Counted from the first letter of the stretch, positions 1 to 8,517 are shown. The stretch is DNA of 64,000 nucleotides from Flavobacteriaceae bacterium PS02336 (GCA_029960065.1 JASCOF010000002.1:1-64000); one strand, 5' to 3'. Numbers and translations: made by a program. Notes: generated by a model not told the origin, from the letters alone.

Positions 1-132
1 GCGATAATTAACCGCAGAAGTGAGTACCAAAAAACAAAATTAACAACGAATCAAATAAAACAATTATCTTTGAATTATTAACTAAATACTCTCTTAGGAA
101 AAGTCCAATTTAGTTTGAAGACATACAGTAGT

Positions 133-199
133 AGGCTTTTCGAAATGCAAGAATAAAAGCATAAAATTTTAGCTCTAATTCTTGCATTTCGAAAAGCCT
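133..199. repeat. 22-bp perfect inverted repeat with 23-nt loop
   Basis: Arms at 133-154 and 178-199 are exact reverse complements (AGGCTTTTCGAAATGCAAGA begins the left arm). The repeat lies downstream of the leftward HD-domain gene. A transcript could form a long stem, so a terminator or a small mobile repeat are both possible. There is no long T-run, which makes a simple intrinsic terminator less certain. Nothing else is recognised in positions 1-248. Confidence 0.7.
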
Positions 200-248
200 T
201 CTAAGTTGTTTAAAATCTTTAAATTAAATCATTTATTGATATATTGTT

Positions 249-905
249 TTATTCAGTAAATGGGGCAGTGCTTAAGACATCTTGAGGAACAGGTATATTT
301 AACCCTCCATTGCGCTGATGCTCAATACACGTACAGAAATGAAAACGGTGAGGATAGGGCTGTTTAATATCAAGTTCGTTTTCAAACAACTTCAAGAAAT
401 TCTTTTTAAAATCCAATCGTGGATAATGTTGTAAAACAGTATCCACTTCTTTTGGGTCTAATTTAATCTCTTGGGGCAAACCAGTTAGGTCATAAAGAAT
501 GCCAAGTTGCATAATGCGAGTTTCTTCATCTTTGAAAAGATTGAGGTCTCCCACATGAAGTGCAATATTATGCCATACTTTCCATGTCCGATTTTCTTCT
601 ACACCTCGTTCCAAAAGAAATTTTCGGGCTGCATTAGCACCCTCTATTTCAAAACGATTTGTTCCTTTCCCAGCTTCAGTAAAACCAAGATCATGTAGAA
701 CTGATGATACAAACATCAATTCTCTATCAACCTTTATGTTCGCTTGCTTTGCAAGTAGTTCCCCAAAATAATAACATCTCATGACATGATTAAATAACAT
801 ATCATCGGATACAGAGCGGGCAAACTCCTCAGCCTGAAGCGCAATACTGCTATCAGGCACTTTTATATCTAAAATCATATTTGAATTATTTTTTGGATTG
901 TTCAA
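249..905 (-). CDS. HD-domain hydrolase, cyanamide hydratase-like
   Basis: A 218-residue soluble protein with an HD-type metal site. His40 lies in the first helix, His71-Asp72 sit in the motif VLHDLGF, and His112 and His117 follow in WHNIALHVG. The stretch beginning VPDSSIALQAEEFARS and the spacing of the histidines resemble the cyanamide hydratase-like branch of HD proteins, which hydrate cyanamide to urea; the actual substrate here is not shown. It lies 89 bases downstream of the carbonic-anhydrase-like gene on the same strand and is probably co-transcribed with it under the TetR regulator. It could instead act on another nitrile-like or nucleotide substrate. Family assignment is fairly sure, substrate is not. 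Confidence 0.75.
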   Translation of the reverse strand: MNNPKNNSNMILDIKVPDSSIALQAEEFARSVSDDMLFNHVMRCYYFGELLAKQANIKVDRELMFVSSVLHDLGFTEAGKGTNRFEIEGANAARKFLLERGVEENRTWKVWHNIALHVGDLNLFKDEETRIMQLGILYDLTGLPQEIKLDPKEVDTVLQHYPRLDFKKNFLKLFENELDIKQPYPHRFHFCTCIEHQRNGGLNIPVPQDVLSTAPFTE

Positions 906-994
906 AATGGTGATTGAGACAAATCCATAATTAATACAAATGGAGCGACCAATATTTCCAAGATCGCTCCATAAAAATATTATACGTTTTCCTC

Positions 995-1573
995 TTAAGC
1001 AATATCACGAACGACTTCAGTCAATTGACCTGAATTTATTTCGTAGAAAAACCCATAGAGATTAAGATGTTTTGGTACGATAGGACTGTTGCGAAGTAGT
1101 TCGACATCATGTTTAATGGTCTTTTCGTAATCAACTATTGCCATATCTTCATGAGACCACATGCCTGAAATATCAACATGATGACGATCGTGAAATTTTT
1201 CAATAAGTAATTCAGGAGTATAAGAAGTCATACCACAAAATGAATGATGTACTATAACAATATTCTTATAATTGAATAGATAATCCATTGTTGCTATTGT
1301 TTGAAGCGACTGAAGTGCACGACCGCCTCCATTTGACATAGTAAATAGTGTTCGGGTGTGACCCATTCGAACACCGTTTTCATCAACAATATTTTCTCCG
1401 GGGTAAACTTCATCGCCTAAATAGTTGGCTACAGCCATCGGAATTTCCGAAGCTCGGGGATCGAAACAATAGATAACAATTGTTTTCATTGGAATTGCTT
1501 GGTCTAATCCTTGAAAATTGTTTTGGTCAAATCCAGGAATATTTCTGAATTCGAATTCGCTAAATTTTGTCAT
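995..1573 (-). CDS. beta-carbonic anhydrase-like protein
   Basis: A 192-residue protein with the zinc and active-site pattern of beta-carbonic anhydrases: Cys36-x-Asp38-x-Arg40 in CFDPR, and His110-x-x-Cys113 in HHSFCGM. Members normally interconvert CO2 and bicarbonate. The protein is short and carries its motifs later than usual, so it may be a divergent branch rather than a housekeeping enzyme. It lies between a TetR regulator and an HD hydrolase, all leftward, and a perfect palindrome just upstream looks like the operator. In cyanate operons a carbonic anhydrase supplies bicarbonate; a similar supporting role here is only an inference. Confidence 0.8.
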   Translation of the reverse strand: MTKFSEFEFRNIPGFDQNNFQGLDQAIPMKTIVIYCFDPRASEIPMAVANYLGDEVYPGENIVDENGVRMGHTRTLFTMSNGGGRALQSLQTIATMDYLFNYKNIVIVHHSFCGMTSYTPELLIEKFHDRHHVDISGMWSHEDMAIVDYEKTIKHDVELLRNSPIVPKHLNLYGFFYEINSGQLTEVVRDIA

Positions 1574-1598
1574 TTTTAAATTTTTTAAAATTAATTGA

Positions 1599-1635
1599 CA
1601 AAGTTACTTAAAAACATACTAAATTGTATGTTTTT
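1599..1635 (-). promoter_or_regulatory. Palindromic TetR-type operator over a leftward promoter
   Basis: A perfect palindrome AAAAACATAC-N6-GTATGTTTTT occupies 1610-1635. Directly downstream on the minus strand, 1599-1606 reads TAACTTTG, which fits the Bacteroidota -7 box TAnnTTTG. The palindrome therefore lies where the -33 region would be, in the 73-base gap between the tetR gene and the carbonic-anhydrase-like gene. The adjacent TetR protein is the obvious ligand. Confidence 0.65.
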
Positions 1636-1646
1636 GAATAAAAAAA

Positions 1647-2237
1647 TTATTTCAATGATTCAAGATAGTGTTTGAGTTCCCTTAAATAGTGAAAATATAC
1701 TCTATTACTATTTTCTATTTTACCGAAATTCCTAACTCCCCAATAGCCGGAAATAATAAATATTGTTACTTGTTTTGCATTTACTTCTTTGCGTATGTAT
1801 CCTTCGTTTTTCCCATTTTCAATAGTTGCGGTCATTTTTTCTATCCATTCCTGTGACAATTTACTTAATACATTATTGAACTCTGAATTCCAAGGACTCA
1901 TTTCTTGTGTAAAATTTGAAATAGGACATCCATATTCTACCTTTAGCAAATCATTATCTAATAAAAGATTATTTATTAAAGCATAAATACCATTTAATGG
2001 ATCTTTTTCATTTTGCAGAGGTATGATTAAGCTATTCGTAAGTATCGGTTTTACGATTTCGTTAATTATGGCAATTCCCATTTCATCTTTATTTTTAAAA
2101 TGGTAATAAAATGCTCCTTTTGTTACTTGTGTTGTGGCTATGATATCATCGATACTTGTAGTTTGATATCCTCTAGCATAAATTAAATCAAATGCTTTTT
2201 GTAGAATAGTTAAGCGTGTAGCCGCTGCTTTTTTCAT
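1647..2237 (-). CDS. TetR/AcrR family transcriptional regulator
   Basis: A 196-residue regulator. Residues about 8-55 form the typical TetR helix-turn-helix, with AFDLIYARGYQTTSIDDIIA followed by TKGAFYYHFKNKDEM. The C-terminal part is helical and variable, as expected for the ligand-binding and dimerisation domain, and ends near YFHYLRELKHYLESLK. It precedes the carbonic-anhydrase-like and HD genes on the same strand and probably controls them through the palindrome at 1610-1635. The ligand is unknown. No matching palindrome was found upstream of this gene, so autoregulation is not evident. Confidence 0.9.
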   Translation of the reverse strand: MKKAAATRLTILQKAFDLIYARGYQTTSIDDIIATTQVTKGAFYYHFKNKDEMGIAIINEIVKPILTNSLIIPLQNEKDPLNGIYALINNLLLDNDLLKVEYGCPISNFTQEMSPWNSEFNNVLSKLSQEWIEKMTATIENGKNEGYIRKEVNAKQVTIFIISGYWGVRNFGKIENSNRVYFHYLRELKHYLESLK

Positions 2238-2393
2238 TTAGATCAATATTTAGTTTGCAAAGGAACAAAATTGAACCCGCTCATACAAGCTCTATGTAGG
2301 TTATAAAAATTCTATGGTTGTGGGTAATGTTAAGCTTATTAATTGAGTTTTTAGAAAATTATTGTAAAGATACCGATTGGTATGTTTTTTATG

Positions 2394-2401
2394 TATTTTT
2401 G
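2394..2401 (+). promoter_or_regulatory. TAnnTTTG promoter box deciding the start of the next gene
   Basis: TATTTTTG matches the Bacteroidota -7 consensus and lies 21 bases before the ATG at 2423. Upstream in-frame starts, such as the one at 2318, would fall before the promoter, so 2423 is preferred. No well-spaced -33 TTG was found. Confidence 0.4.
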
Positions 2402-2422
2402 TCACACAAATTACAGTTTATT

Positions 2423-2887
2423 ATGTATTCAACCGTTTTAGCATTACATTCTCTAAATAGATGGTTTGTGCTTATAAGCCTGCTCCTGTCAATTTTTTGT
2501 GCTTATCGGGGTTGGTTTCTCAAACGTGACTTTTCAAAATTTGATAATTTGTTACGGCATTGGACAGCAACAATATCTCATATACAACTTATTTTAGGTT
2601 TATGGCTTTATTTTATAAGTCCAATCACTAACTTTTTCATTCATAATTATAACGAGGCTGTTCATCAAAGGGAAATCCGCTTTTTTGGGATGGAACACAG
2701 TTTTATGATGTTTATAGCAATCATTGTTATCTCTATTGGTTCTGCTAAGGCAAAACGAAAGGAAATGGATGTCGAAAAATTTAAGACTGAGGCTCTATGG
2801 TTTACAGTTGGGCTTATAATCATACTAACATCAATCCCTTGGTCATTCTCTCCATTGGCGAGCAGACCAAATTTTAGACCTTTTTAA
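2423..2887 (+). CDS. Four-helix membrane protein with conserved histidines (cytochrome b561-like)
   Basis: A 154-residue integral membrane protein with about four hydrophobic segments (LFVLISLLLS-type near the N-terminus, a SHIQLILGLWLYFIS helix, an MEHSFMMFIAIIVISIG helix and a last VGLIIILTSIPW helix). Histidines in ALHSLNRW, LRHW, SHIQ and MEHS are placed like haem or quinone-site ligands of small cytochrome b-type proteins, which is the basis of the tentative label. An in-frame extension to 2318 exists but would precede the promoter box. It is followed by a DUF420 protein and a diheme cytochrome c on the same strand, which favours a role in electron transfer or haem-protein assembly. Function not proven. 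Confidence 0.6.
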   Translation: MYSTVLALHSLNRWFVLISLLLSIFCAYRGWFLKRDFSKFDNLLRHWTATISHIQLILGLWLYFISPITNFFIHNYNEAVHQREIRFFGMEHSFMMFIAIIVISIGSAKAKRKEMDVEKFKTEALWFTVGLIIILTSIPWSFSPLASRPNFRPF

Positions 2888-2930
2888 TTCAATTAACAGA
2901 AAAACAATTAATAACTTTTAAAACTTCATT

Positions 2931-3470
2931 TTGGAATACAACAGAATAATTATCAGGAATTACAAACCATGGGTTTGGGCTTTGGGTTTGGGAATCAATG
3001 GGCTTATTACATTATCCTTTTTTCTTCCCAAAAGAGAGAGTCTTCAAGAATATGACTTCTCATTTTTGCCACTATTGAATGCTATAATGAATGGGGCAAC
3101 CTTTTTATTTCTTTTACTTGCACTCTATGCTATCAAGCAAAAGAAAATCATAAGGCATCGTAATTTTATCTTTGCCGCATTTTTGTCTACATCAGTCTTT
3201 TTGTTATCATACTTATTGTATCATTTTACTACGCCATCAACAAAATTTGGAGGTGTGGGTTTTGTAAAATATGCATACTACGTAATATTAATTACACATG
3301 TCATACTTGCCATAATAGTGGTTCCTCTGGCACTTATATCTATAGGCAGAGGTTTAAATATGGAAGTTGCACTTCATAGAAAAATTACCCGCTGGTCAAT
3401 GCCAATTTGGCTTTATGTTAGCTTAACTGGCGTGATTGTATATTTATTAATTTCACCTTACTATAAGTAA
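2931..3470 (+). CDS. DUF420 family membrane protein
   Basis: A 179-residue protein with five or so membrane helices. The N-terminus YKPWVWALGLGINGLITLSFFLP and later segments (IIRHRNFIFAAFLSTSVFLL, YAYYVILITHVILAII, HRKITRWSMPIWLYVSLTGV) fit the DUF420 family, some members of which (CtaM) help to assemble haem-copper oxidase. Conserved histidines in RHRNF, ITHV and LHRKI are present. The start is taken as TTG at 2931, because conserved sequence begins at once and there is no upstream in-frame ATG. It lies 43 bases after the histidine-rich membrane protein and is probably in the same operon. Confidence 0.8.
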   Translation: MEYNRIIIRNYKPWVWALGLGINGLITLSFFLPKRESLQEYDFSFLPLLNAIMNGATFLFLLLALYAIKQKKIIRHRNFIFAAFLSTSVFLLSYLLYHFTTPSTKFGGVGFVKYAYYVILITHVILAIIVVPLALISIGRGLNMEVALHRKITRWSMPIWLYVSLTGVIVYLLISPYYK

Positions 3471-3550
3471 AACTATTAAAATGCAGCAAATTATCCGAAG
3501 CATTGTTTTAAGATAATATAAAGCAATTGGCAGATATTCAACAACTTTAA

Positions 3551-3841
3551 GACTTTCCATCCAATATTCCAGTTAACAGAGATTATTTCATTTTTGTGGC
3601 AGATAGTGACGAAATAGTCTGCGATAGTTATATGTAACCCAACACGAGAGACTTTTATAAAATCTTGTTCATCGATTAAGGGGAAGGTTATTTTTCTATC
3701 GGAACGAAAAGCTATGATATTGAAATTCCAGCATACTTTTTCTTCATCCTAACGAGATTATTTCATGGCGAAGCGTTTCGCACAAATGACGGGATATTAC
3801 CGATACCTTTTTGTGAAACTTTGGCTTTCAAGTATCATTAA
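3551..3841 (+). pseudogene. Decayed AraC-family regulator (N-terminal cupin part)
   Basis: Translation in the frame of 3551 reads FPSNIPVNRDYFIFVADSDE, a TAA at 3635, then RDFYKILFID, a TAA at 3677 and GEGYFSIGTKSYDIEIPAYF. Shifting frame near 3750 gives HPNEIISWRSVSHK, and a further shift near 3785 gives MTGYYRYLF. Joined, these segments follow the ligand-binding half of AraC proteins (FYKI...G.G.F..GTKSY.I..PA..F..PNEIISW). At least two stops and two frameshifts make it a pseudogene, and no C-terminal helix-turn-helix follows. It fills the gap between the DUF420 gene and the diheme cytochrome gene and may once have controlled them. Confidence 0.6.
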
Positions 3842-3864
3842 ATTATTCTAATATTTTCACAAGT

Positions 3865-4878
3865 ATGAAAAAATCTTATATCGTTGTATTTATAATGCTA
3901 TTAGTTCCATTTTTGATAATAATGCTCAATAACCGACGGACAAATTCGGTAATTGAATATAATATCATTTTTAAGGAAAAGCTATCTGAATATCATTTTT
4001 TTGAGGGTCCAATGTTAAATTTGAAACCCAATACTGAAGCAATTACAGTAGAAATAGCATCCACATTATTTACGGATTATGCTGAAAAAAAGAGAATCGT
4101 TATTTTACCTCACGGACAAAAAATGATAGCCAAGACAAACGGACTGCCACAATTTCCGGACGGAACCATTATTGCTAAAACATTTTATTATGGCAGTCGC
4201 CTAAAGAACAATAAGATTATCAAATCTGTGCTGGAAACACGTGTATTAATAAAATATAAAGCTAAATGGAATGCCGCTGTTTATATATGGAACGAATTGC
4301 AAAATGAAGCATATTTATCACAGAACGGCAAAACTACACCTATCACGTTTATCGACAAAAATGGTAAAAAACGCGCAACAAACTACGTAATTCCCTCTAG
4401 AACTGATTGTATTGTATGTCATCGCCAGGATAATGAGCTCTTACCCATTGGACTAAAAATCAAAAATATGAATATGGATATAAATCGAAATCATGAACTG
4501 GTAAACCAATTAGAATATTTAAAGCAACATAACAAACTCCAGATTTTACCTAACGAAAAACTATTGTCTATGACGGATTATAATGATCCATCTGCAACAA
4601 TTGAAGCAAAGGCAAGGGCTTATCTTAATATTAACTGCGCACACTGCCATAACCCACAGGGAATTGCCTATATGGCTCAAATGGATTTGAGGGCTGAAAC
4701 ACCATTTAATAATACGGGGATATGGCAAAAGCAAGGCAAAATAGCAATGAGAATAACAGCGAAAGGCGAACTTCACATGCCAAAGATAGGAACTTCTATG
4801 TCGCATGATGAGGGCGTGCATTTGATTTTAGAATACCTCCGTACTTTAGGGAGCAAAAAAGCGATTAAACGACAATAA
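3865..4878 (+). CDS. Diheme c-type cytochrome (SO2930-like family)
   Basis: A 337-residue exported protein. An N-terminal anchor or signal (residues about 5-21) is followed by a long non-haem region, then two haem c sites: Cys182-x-x-Cys185-His186 in DCIVCHRQ and Cys258-x-x-Cys261-His262 in NINCAHCHNPQG. The layout, with a CHRQ-type first site after a beta-rich domain and a CAHCHNPxG second site, fits the SO2930/HNE_0200-type diheme cytochromes. It would act in the periplasm or on the outer membrane side in electron transfer. It follows the two membrane-protein genes at some distance across the AraC remnant. The electron partner is unknown. Confidence 0.75.
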   Translation: MKKSYIVVFIMLLVPFLIIMLNNRRTNSVIEYNIIFKEKLSEYHFFEGPMLNLKPNTEAITVEIASTLFTDYAEKKRIVILPHGQKMIAKTNGLPQFPDGTIIAKTFYYGSRLKNNKIIKSVLETRVLIKYKAKWNAAVYIWNELQNEAYLSQNGKTTPITFIDKNGKKRATNYVIPSRTDCIVCHRQDNELLPIGLKIKNMNMDINRNHELVNQLEYLKQHNKLQILPNEKLLSMTDYNDPSATIEAKARAYLNINCAHCHNPQGIAYMAQMDLRAETPFNNTGIWQKQGKIAMRITAKGELHMPKIGTSMSHDEGVHLILEYLRTLGSKKAIKRQ

Positions 4879-5036
4879 CCGCTTAATTCTAGAACAACAC
4901 CCTGCAAATGAAAACATACATCAAAATACGACTTTAAGACTTGACTTCAGCAGGGATATGAAATTGTGGATATAGGCGATTTATCTTAAAAATTCAAAGA
5001 CAATCTAATTCAACGGTCATTTTAAAAGATATTTAA

Positions 5037-6281
5037 TTATCTATTAACTGCTTCAATATAATTTGGACTTATTTTAAATTTCTCTTTGAGAACTTCCATA
5101 TCCTCACTCACTTTTCTATCCAAAACCTTTGCATAATGTTGAGTAGTTCTTAGATTTTTATGACCTAACATTTTACTCACGCTTTCTATCGGAACTCCAT
5201 TAGTTAGCGTTACAGTCGTGGCGAAAGTGTGTCGGGCAATGTGAAAGGTCAATTCTTTTTCTATCTCACAAACTCCTGCAATTTCTTTTAGGTAGGCATT
5301 CATTTTTTGATTGGATAGGATAGGGAGCAATTTATCTTCCCCAACACATTGCGGATGATTTTCATATTTGTCAATTACCATTTGAGTAACTGGCAAAATT
5401 GGAATTTTTGAAGCACTCTCGGTTTTCTGACGATGTGTAAAAATCCATTTTTCCCCATCAATCCCAATACTTATGTGGGATTTGGTCAAGTTCTTCACAT
5501 CTATGTAAGCCAAGCCTGTAAAACAGCTAAAAAGGAAAATATCCCGAACAAGTGAAAGCCTGTCGTTTTTTAAATCCTTTTTTATTATTTCTTGAATTTC
5601 TTCTTCGGTTAAATAGACACGTTCAACTTCTTTCACTTTTGCTTTATAATTTGCAAATGGGTTTTTCTCCAACCAATCATTAGCAAGACAAATCTTGATA
5701 ATCTTACTAAAATTCTTAATATACTTTACTGCCGTATTATTTGAACAGTTTCTAACGCTTCTCAAATAAAATTCATAGTCAGTAATGAATGCGTGGTTTA
5801 TTTTGGAAATCTCAATATCAGTTACATTGTATTTCCACTCTAAAAACTCTATAGTATGCTTTAAAGAAGTTGCGTAACGTTCTAATGTTCCGGGAGCATA
5901 TTCTTTTCCGACCAATTCCTTTATCTTGTTATTGTGATCTTGAAAGATGGGTACAAGCATTCGCTGTTTTTCATCAGAGCCGAAAAGCAATTCTTTAAAA
6001 TTCTCAATACTTAGATTTTGATTTTTATGAATTAGCTCCATTTGTATATCCAATACTTTAGATTTTATTACATCAAGGTAACTATTTATTGAACGGGCTT
6101 CTTCAGTTGTACCTTTAACCTTAGATGCTTCTGACGACCATCGGGAAGGTTCAATAAATTTTTTAGTGCTGAATTCGGTTCTGTTTCCATCTACGGTTAG
6201 ACGAACATAAATTGGAAATTGCCCTTTGGCATTCGCCTTGGTGGATTTTGCATAGATATGCAGGTTTACTTTCGCTTTCAT
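5037..6281 (-). CDS. Tyrosine recombinase/integrase (first copy)
   Basis: A 414-residue site-specific recombinase. The N-terminal 90 residues form an arm-type DNA-binding domain (VNLHIYAKSTKANAKGQFPI), residues about 105-205 the SAM-like core-binding domain, and residues about 220-400 the catalytic domain. Active-site residues are His347-x-x-Arg350, His374 in MLGHKN and nucleophile Tyr383 in TTQHYAK. Box I reads CFTGLAYIDV with Ala instead of the usual Arg; replacement of this arginine is known in IntDOT of Bacteroides CTnDOT. The gene lies leftward next to a truncated defence-like operon and may have brought it in. It shares architecture with the integrase at 42773-44023 but is clearly a different sequence. 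Confidence 0.9.
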   Translation of the reverse strand: MKAKVNLHIYAKSTKANAKGQFPIYVRLTVDGNRTEFSTKKFIEPSRWSSEASKVKGTTEEARSINSYLDVIKSKVLDIQMELIHKNQNLSIENFKELLFGSDEKQRMLVPIFQDHNNKIKELVGKEYAPGTLERYATSLKHTIEFLEWKYNVTDIEISKINHAFITDYEFYLRSVRNCSNNTAVKYIKNFSKIIKICLANDWLEKNPFANYKAKVKEVERVYLTEEEIQEIIKKDLKNDRLSLVRDIFLFSCFTGLAYIDVKNLTKSHISIGIDGEKWIFTHRQKTESASKIPILPVTQMVIDKYENHPQCVGEDKLLPILSNQKMNAYLKEIAGVCEIEKELTFHIARHTFATTVTLTNGVPIESVSKMLGHKNLRTTQHYAKVLDRKVSEDMEVLKEKFKISPNYIEAVNR

Positions 6282-6408
6282 TTTACTGACTGGTTAATTA
6301 TTCTTCAAATTAAAATCCATTCCCAAGCCAAACAAGATGTTTAATAAGTGAACGAGCTACTTTTTCACATCGTTAACCTCAATGTTTACAAGGGTTAAAG
6401 AGATTTAG

Positions 6409-6444
6409 CGAGACCCTAGATTTCTGATTTTTTCTAGGGTCTCG
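6409..6444. repeat. 12-bp inverted repeat (hairpin) upstream of integrase
   Basis: CGAGACCCTAGA at 6409-6420 and its exact reverse complement at 6433-6444 are separated by 12 bases. The repeat lies between the first integrase and the truncated ATPase gene, in a 250-base gap without genes. It could be a recombinase arm site, a terminator for leftward read-through or part of an attachment site. No direct repeat partner elsewhere in the window was recognised. Confidence 0.55.
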
Positions 6445-6500
6445 ATTTAGTCCCTTTAGCGATAAGATTTTATGAATAATTTGGTATGTCAGCAAAAGCA

Positions 6501-6536
6501 AAAACCCCCGAAAATCATAGGATTTCGGGGGTTTTG
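6501..6536. terminator. GC-rich hairpin resembling a bidirectional terminator
   Basis: AAAACCCCCGAAAATC at 6501-6516 faces GATTTCGGGGGTTTTG at 6521-6536 with a four-base loop, giving a strong stem bordered by A and T runs on both sides. It lies exactly where the open frame of the truncated ATPase begins, so it also marks the left border of that gene remnant. Confidence 0.6.
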
Positions 6537-6537
6537 A

Positions 6538-6972
6538 TACCTTTTAGGATTTTTATCAGCGGAGAAAGTAGGAGCAAAATTAACAGGGTTAACTTCTAAA
6601 TCCATTAAAGATGAGCTTTTAAATAGATTACCACAGATAGATTTAACAAAAATAGAATCTGAGAAGGATTTTAAATTTGGTACTATTTTAAAAATAACTG
6701 ATTTAAGGGATGAGTGGGAAGATTTTTTTGTTGAGCAAGTTTTCAATGATTTAGAAGTTTTAGTACCACCGAAGGAAGCAGGTGGATTCGAAATTTTTCT
6801 ATTCAGTTCGCTATTTACTAATAAGTATGGAGAAGTATTAGGATCTGTTTGTGATGATTTTGATTACAAATTAGTTGCTACTGCTGATGATGATCAAAAT
6901 GTTACAATAAAAATATATAGAAATGAGTATGATATTGAGCTTATACCTAGTGATTTCTTTGAAAGAGAAGGG
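6538..6972 (+). pseudogene. Orphaned 5' coding part of the GHKL ATPase (no start codon)
   Basis: The frame of the downstream gene is open from just after the TGA at 6535-6537, giving 145 extra codons before the ATG at 6973. The translation shows family-typical sequence: SAEKVGAKLTGLTSK, FKFGTILKITDLRDEWEDF and FNDLEVLVPPKEAGG. This matches the end of the Hsp90-like ATPase domain of double-GHKL proteins (a GT-I-I-x-LRD-W pattern followed by L..L..P). No ATG, GTG or TTG in frame was found here. The preceding Bergerat-fold motifs (the N box and G1 box with the following GxGR region) are missing. The gene has therefore lost its true start, probably at the integrase-side junction. Confidence 0.7.
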
Positions 6973-8517
6973 ATGCAAAAAGATAATTACAAGAAAAATG
7001 ATTTTGTTAAGGGATATTGGGAAAAGACCAGTACTTTTTCTGAACTATTAAAAGGTTTCAAAGATATTGATGAGGATAATACTTTCAAAAATATTGGGAT
7101 TTTTAGCTTCTCCTTTTATTTTCTAAAAAGACAGTCAAATTCATTAGACACAAAAAAATTCTTTAATAAAAGTTTTATGTCTAATGATAGAAGAGATTGG
7201 TTGAATAAATTTGGCGGGATTAAACTGGTAAGAGATAATTTTAGGGTAAGACCTTATGGGGAGGTTAATAATGTAGCATTTGATTGGTTAGGATTAGGTA
7301 GCAGAAAAGCTCAAAGTCCTGCTAGTGTTGCTAAAAAGGAAGGTGGGTACAAAGTAGAGCCTGATAATGTCGCAGGTGCGGTTAATATTTCAAGATTAAC
7401 AAATGTAGATTTCGAAGATAAGTCAAGTCGTGAAGGTTTACAGGAAAATAAGACATTTAGAATATTTGTTCTACTTATTACTCAAATAATTGCAGAATTT
7501 GAAAAAGACAGATCATACATTGCCCGAGAAATGGCTGACTATGATGACATCAAGTATGGTCCAGAAAGAGATAGAGAAAAGGCAGAGAAACTCAAAAATG
7601 AAATATTAGCAAAAAGTAGAGCTAAGAAAGAAGCTTCAGCAAATAACCCTAATGCGGTTAAAGATGATAACGAAAACTCAAAAGAGTCCGAAGCCGAGAA
7701 AGAAAAAGAAATTCTTGCAGGAGAATTAGATCGAAAAGAAGAAGAAATAGAAAAGTTAAAGGAAGAACAGAAAATGTTAAGGGCATTGGCTAGTAGCGGT
7801 ATCGTTTTAGCTTCATTTAGTCACGATTTAAGTAAGCTAAATGATATGTTAGCTGTTAGAACTGATCGCTTAAAAAACCTTTTAATTTCAAAAATCCAAG
7901 AAAATGAATATGATCAAATAGAAGACAGGAAAAATCCATTTAAACTTATTGAACGCATAAAAGTTCAGGATGTCAAAATACAAAATTGGCTAAATTTTTC
8001 TCTTGGAGCAACTCGAAAAGACAAAAGAACTAGAAGACAATTATCATTTAAGTCATATTTTACAAATTATAAAAATGATTGGCTTACTGTATTAAATGAA
8101 AAAGGAATTAACTATGACTTATCAGAGGTTGAAGATGTCCATATGAGGATATTTGAAATTGATTTGGATAGTATTTTTAACAATTTACTAGTTAATACTA
8201 TTGATGCATTTATAATCTCAAAAGTTAATAGACCAAGACAAATTAATCTTAAAATCACACAAAACAACAAAGGGATAATTATAGATTATCACGATAATGG
8301 ACCAGGACTTTCAAAGGACATTACTGAACCTGAAAAGATTTTTGAACCATTGTTTACTACGAGAAGGAATCAATATACAGGTGAAGAAGAAGGAACAGGA
8401 TTGGGTATGTGGTTAATAAAATCAATAGTAAATGAAAATGATGGAAAGGTACAGTTATTATATCCTGAAGTTGGATTTGGACTTAGGATTACATTTCCTG
8501 TTAAATACAAAAAATAA
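6973..8517 (+). CDS. GHKL ATPase / histidine-kinase-like protein, 5'-truncated
   Basis: The part translatable from the first available ATG has 514 residues. Residues about 85-170 carry a pattern seen in Hsp90-like defence ATPases (RDNFRVRPYGE, DWLGLGSRK, SREGLQENKTF). Residues about 190-275 are a highly charged coiled coil, His284 lies in an H-box-like SFSHDLSKLN, and a complete HATPase_c follows: N box NNLLVNTIDAF near 403-413, G1 DNGPG at 441-445, F box IFEPLFTTRR and G2 GTGLG at 474-478. It would bind ATP and perhaps phosphorylate or signal to the receiver protein encoded 8 bases downstream. The upstream 435 bases are still coding-like but lack a start, so the first ATPase domain is incomplete and activity is doubtful. 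Confidence 0.75.
   Translation: MQKDNYKKNDFVKGYWEKTSTFSELLKGFKDIDEDNTFKNIGIFSFSFYFLKRQSNSLDTKKFFNKSFMSNDRRDWLNKFGGIKLVRDNFRVRPYGEVNNVAFDWLGLGSRKAQSPASVAKKEGGYKVEPDNVAGAVNISRLTNVDFEDKSSREGLQENKTFRIFVLLITQIIAEFEKDRSYIAREMADYDDIKYGPERDREKAEKLKNEILAKSRAKKEASANNPNAVKDDNENSKESEAEKEKEILAGELDRKEEEIEKLKEEQKMLRALASSGIVLASFSHDLSKLNDMLAVRTDRLKNLLISKIQENEYDQIEDRKNPFKLIERIKVQDVKIQNWLNFSLGATRKDKRTRRQLSFKSYFTNYKNDWLTVLNEKGINYDLSEVEDVHMRIFEIDLDSIFNNLLVNTIDAFIISKVNRPRQINLKITQNNKGIIIDYHDNGPGLSKDITEPEKIFEPLFTTRRNQYTGEEEGTGLGMWLIKSIVNENDGKVQLLYPEVGFGLRITFPVKYKK

Noticed and set aside
10..22. Short match ACCGCAGAAGTG between the window start and the acr3 gene near 27110
   Set aside because: Only 12 bases agree and the flanks differ, so chance is the simplest explanation.
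2318..2422. N-terminal extension of the histidine-rich membrane protein
   Set aside because: It would begin before the promoter box at 2394-2401 and its residues do not look like the rest of the protein.
4879..5036. Possible gene remnant between the diheme cytochrome and the first integrase
   Set aside because: Short stretches translate, but no family pattern can be recognised.
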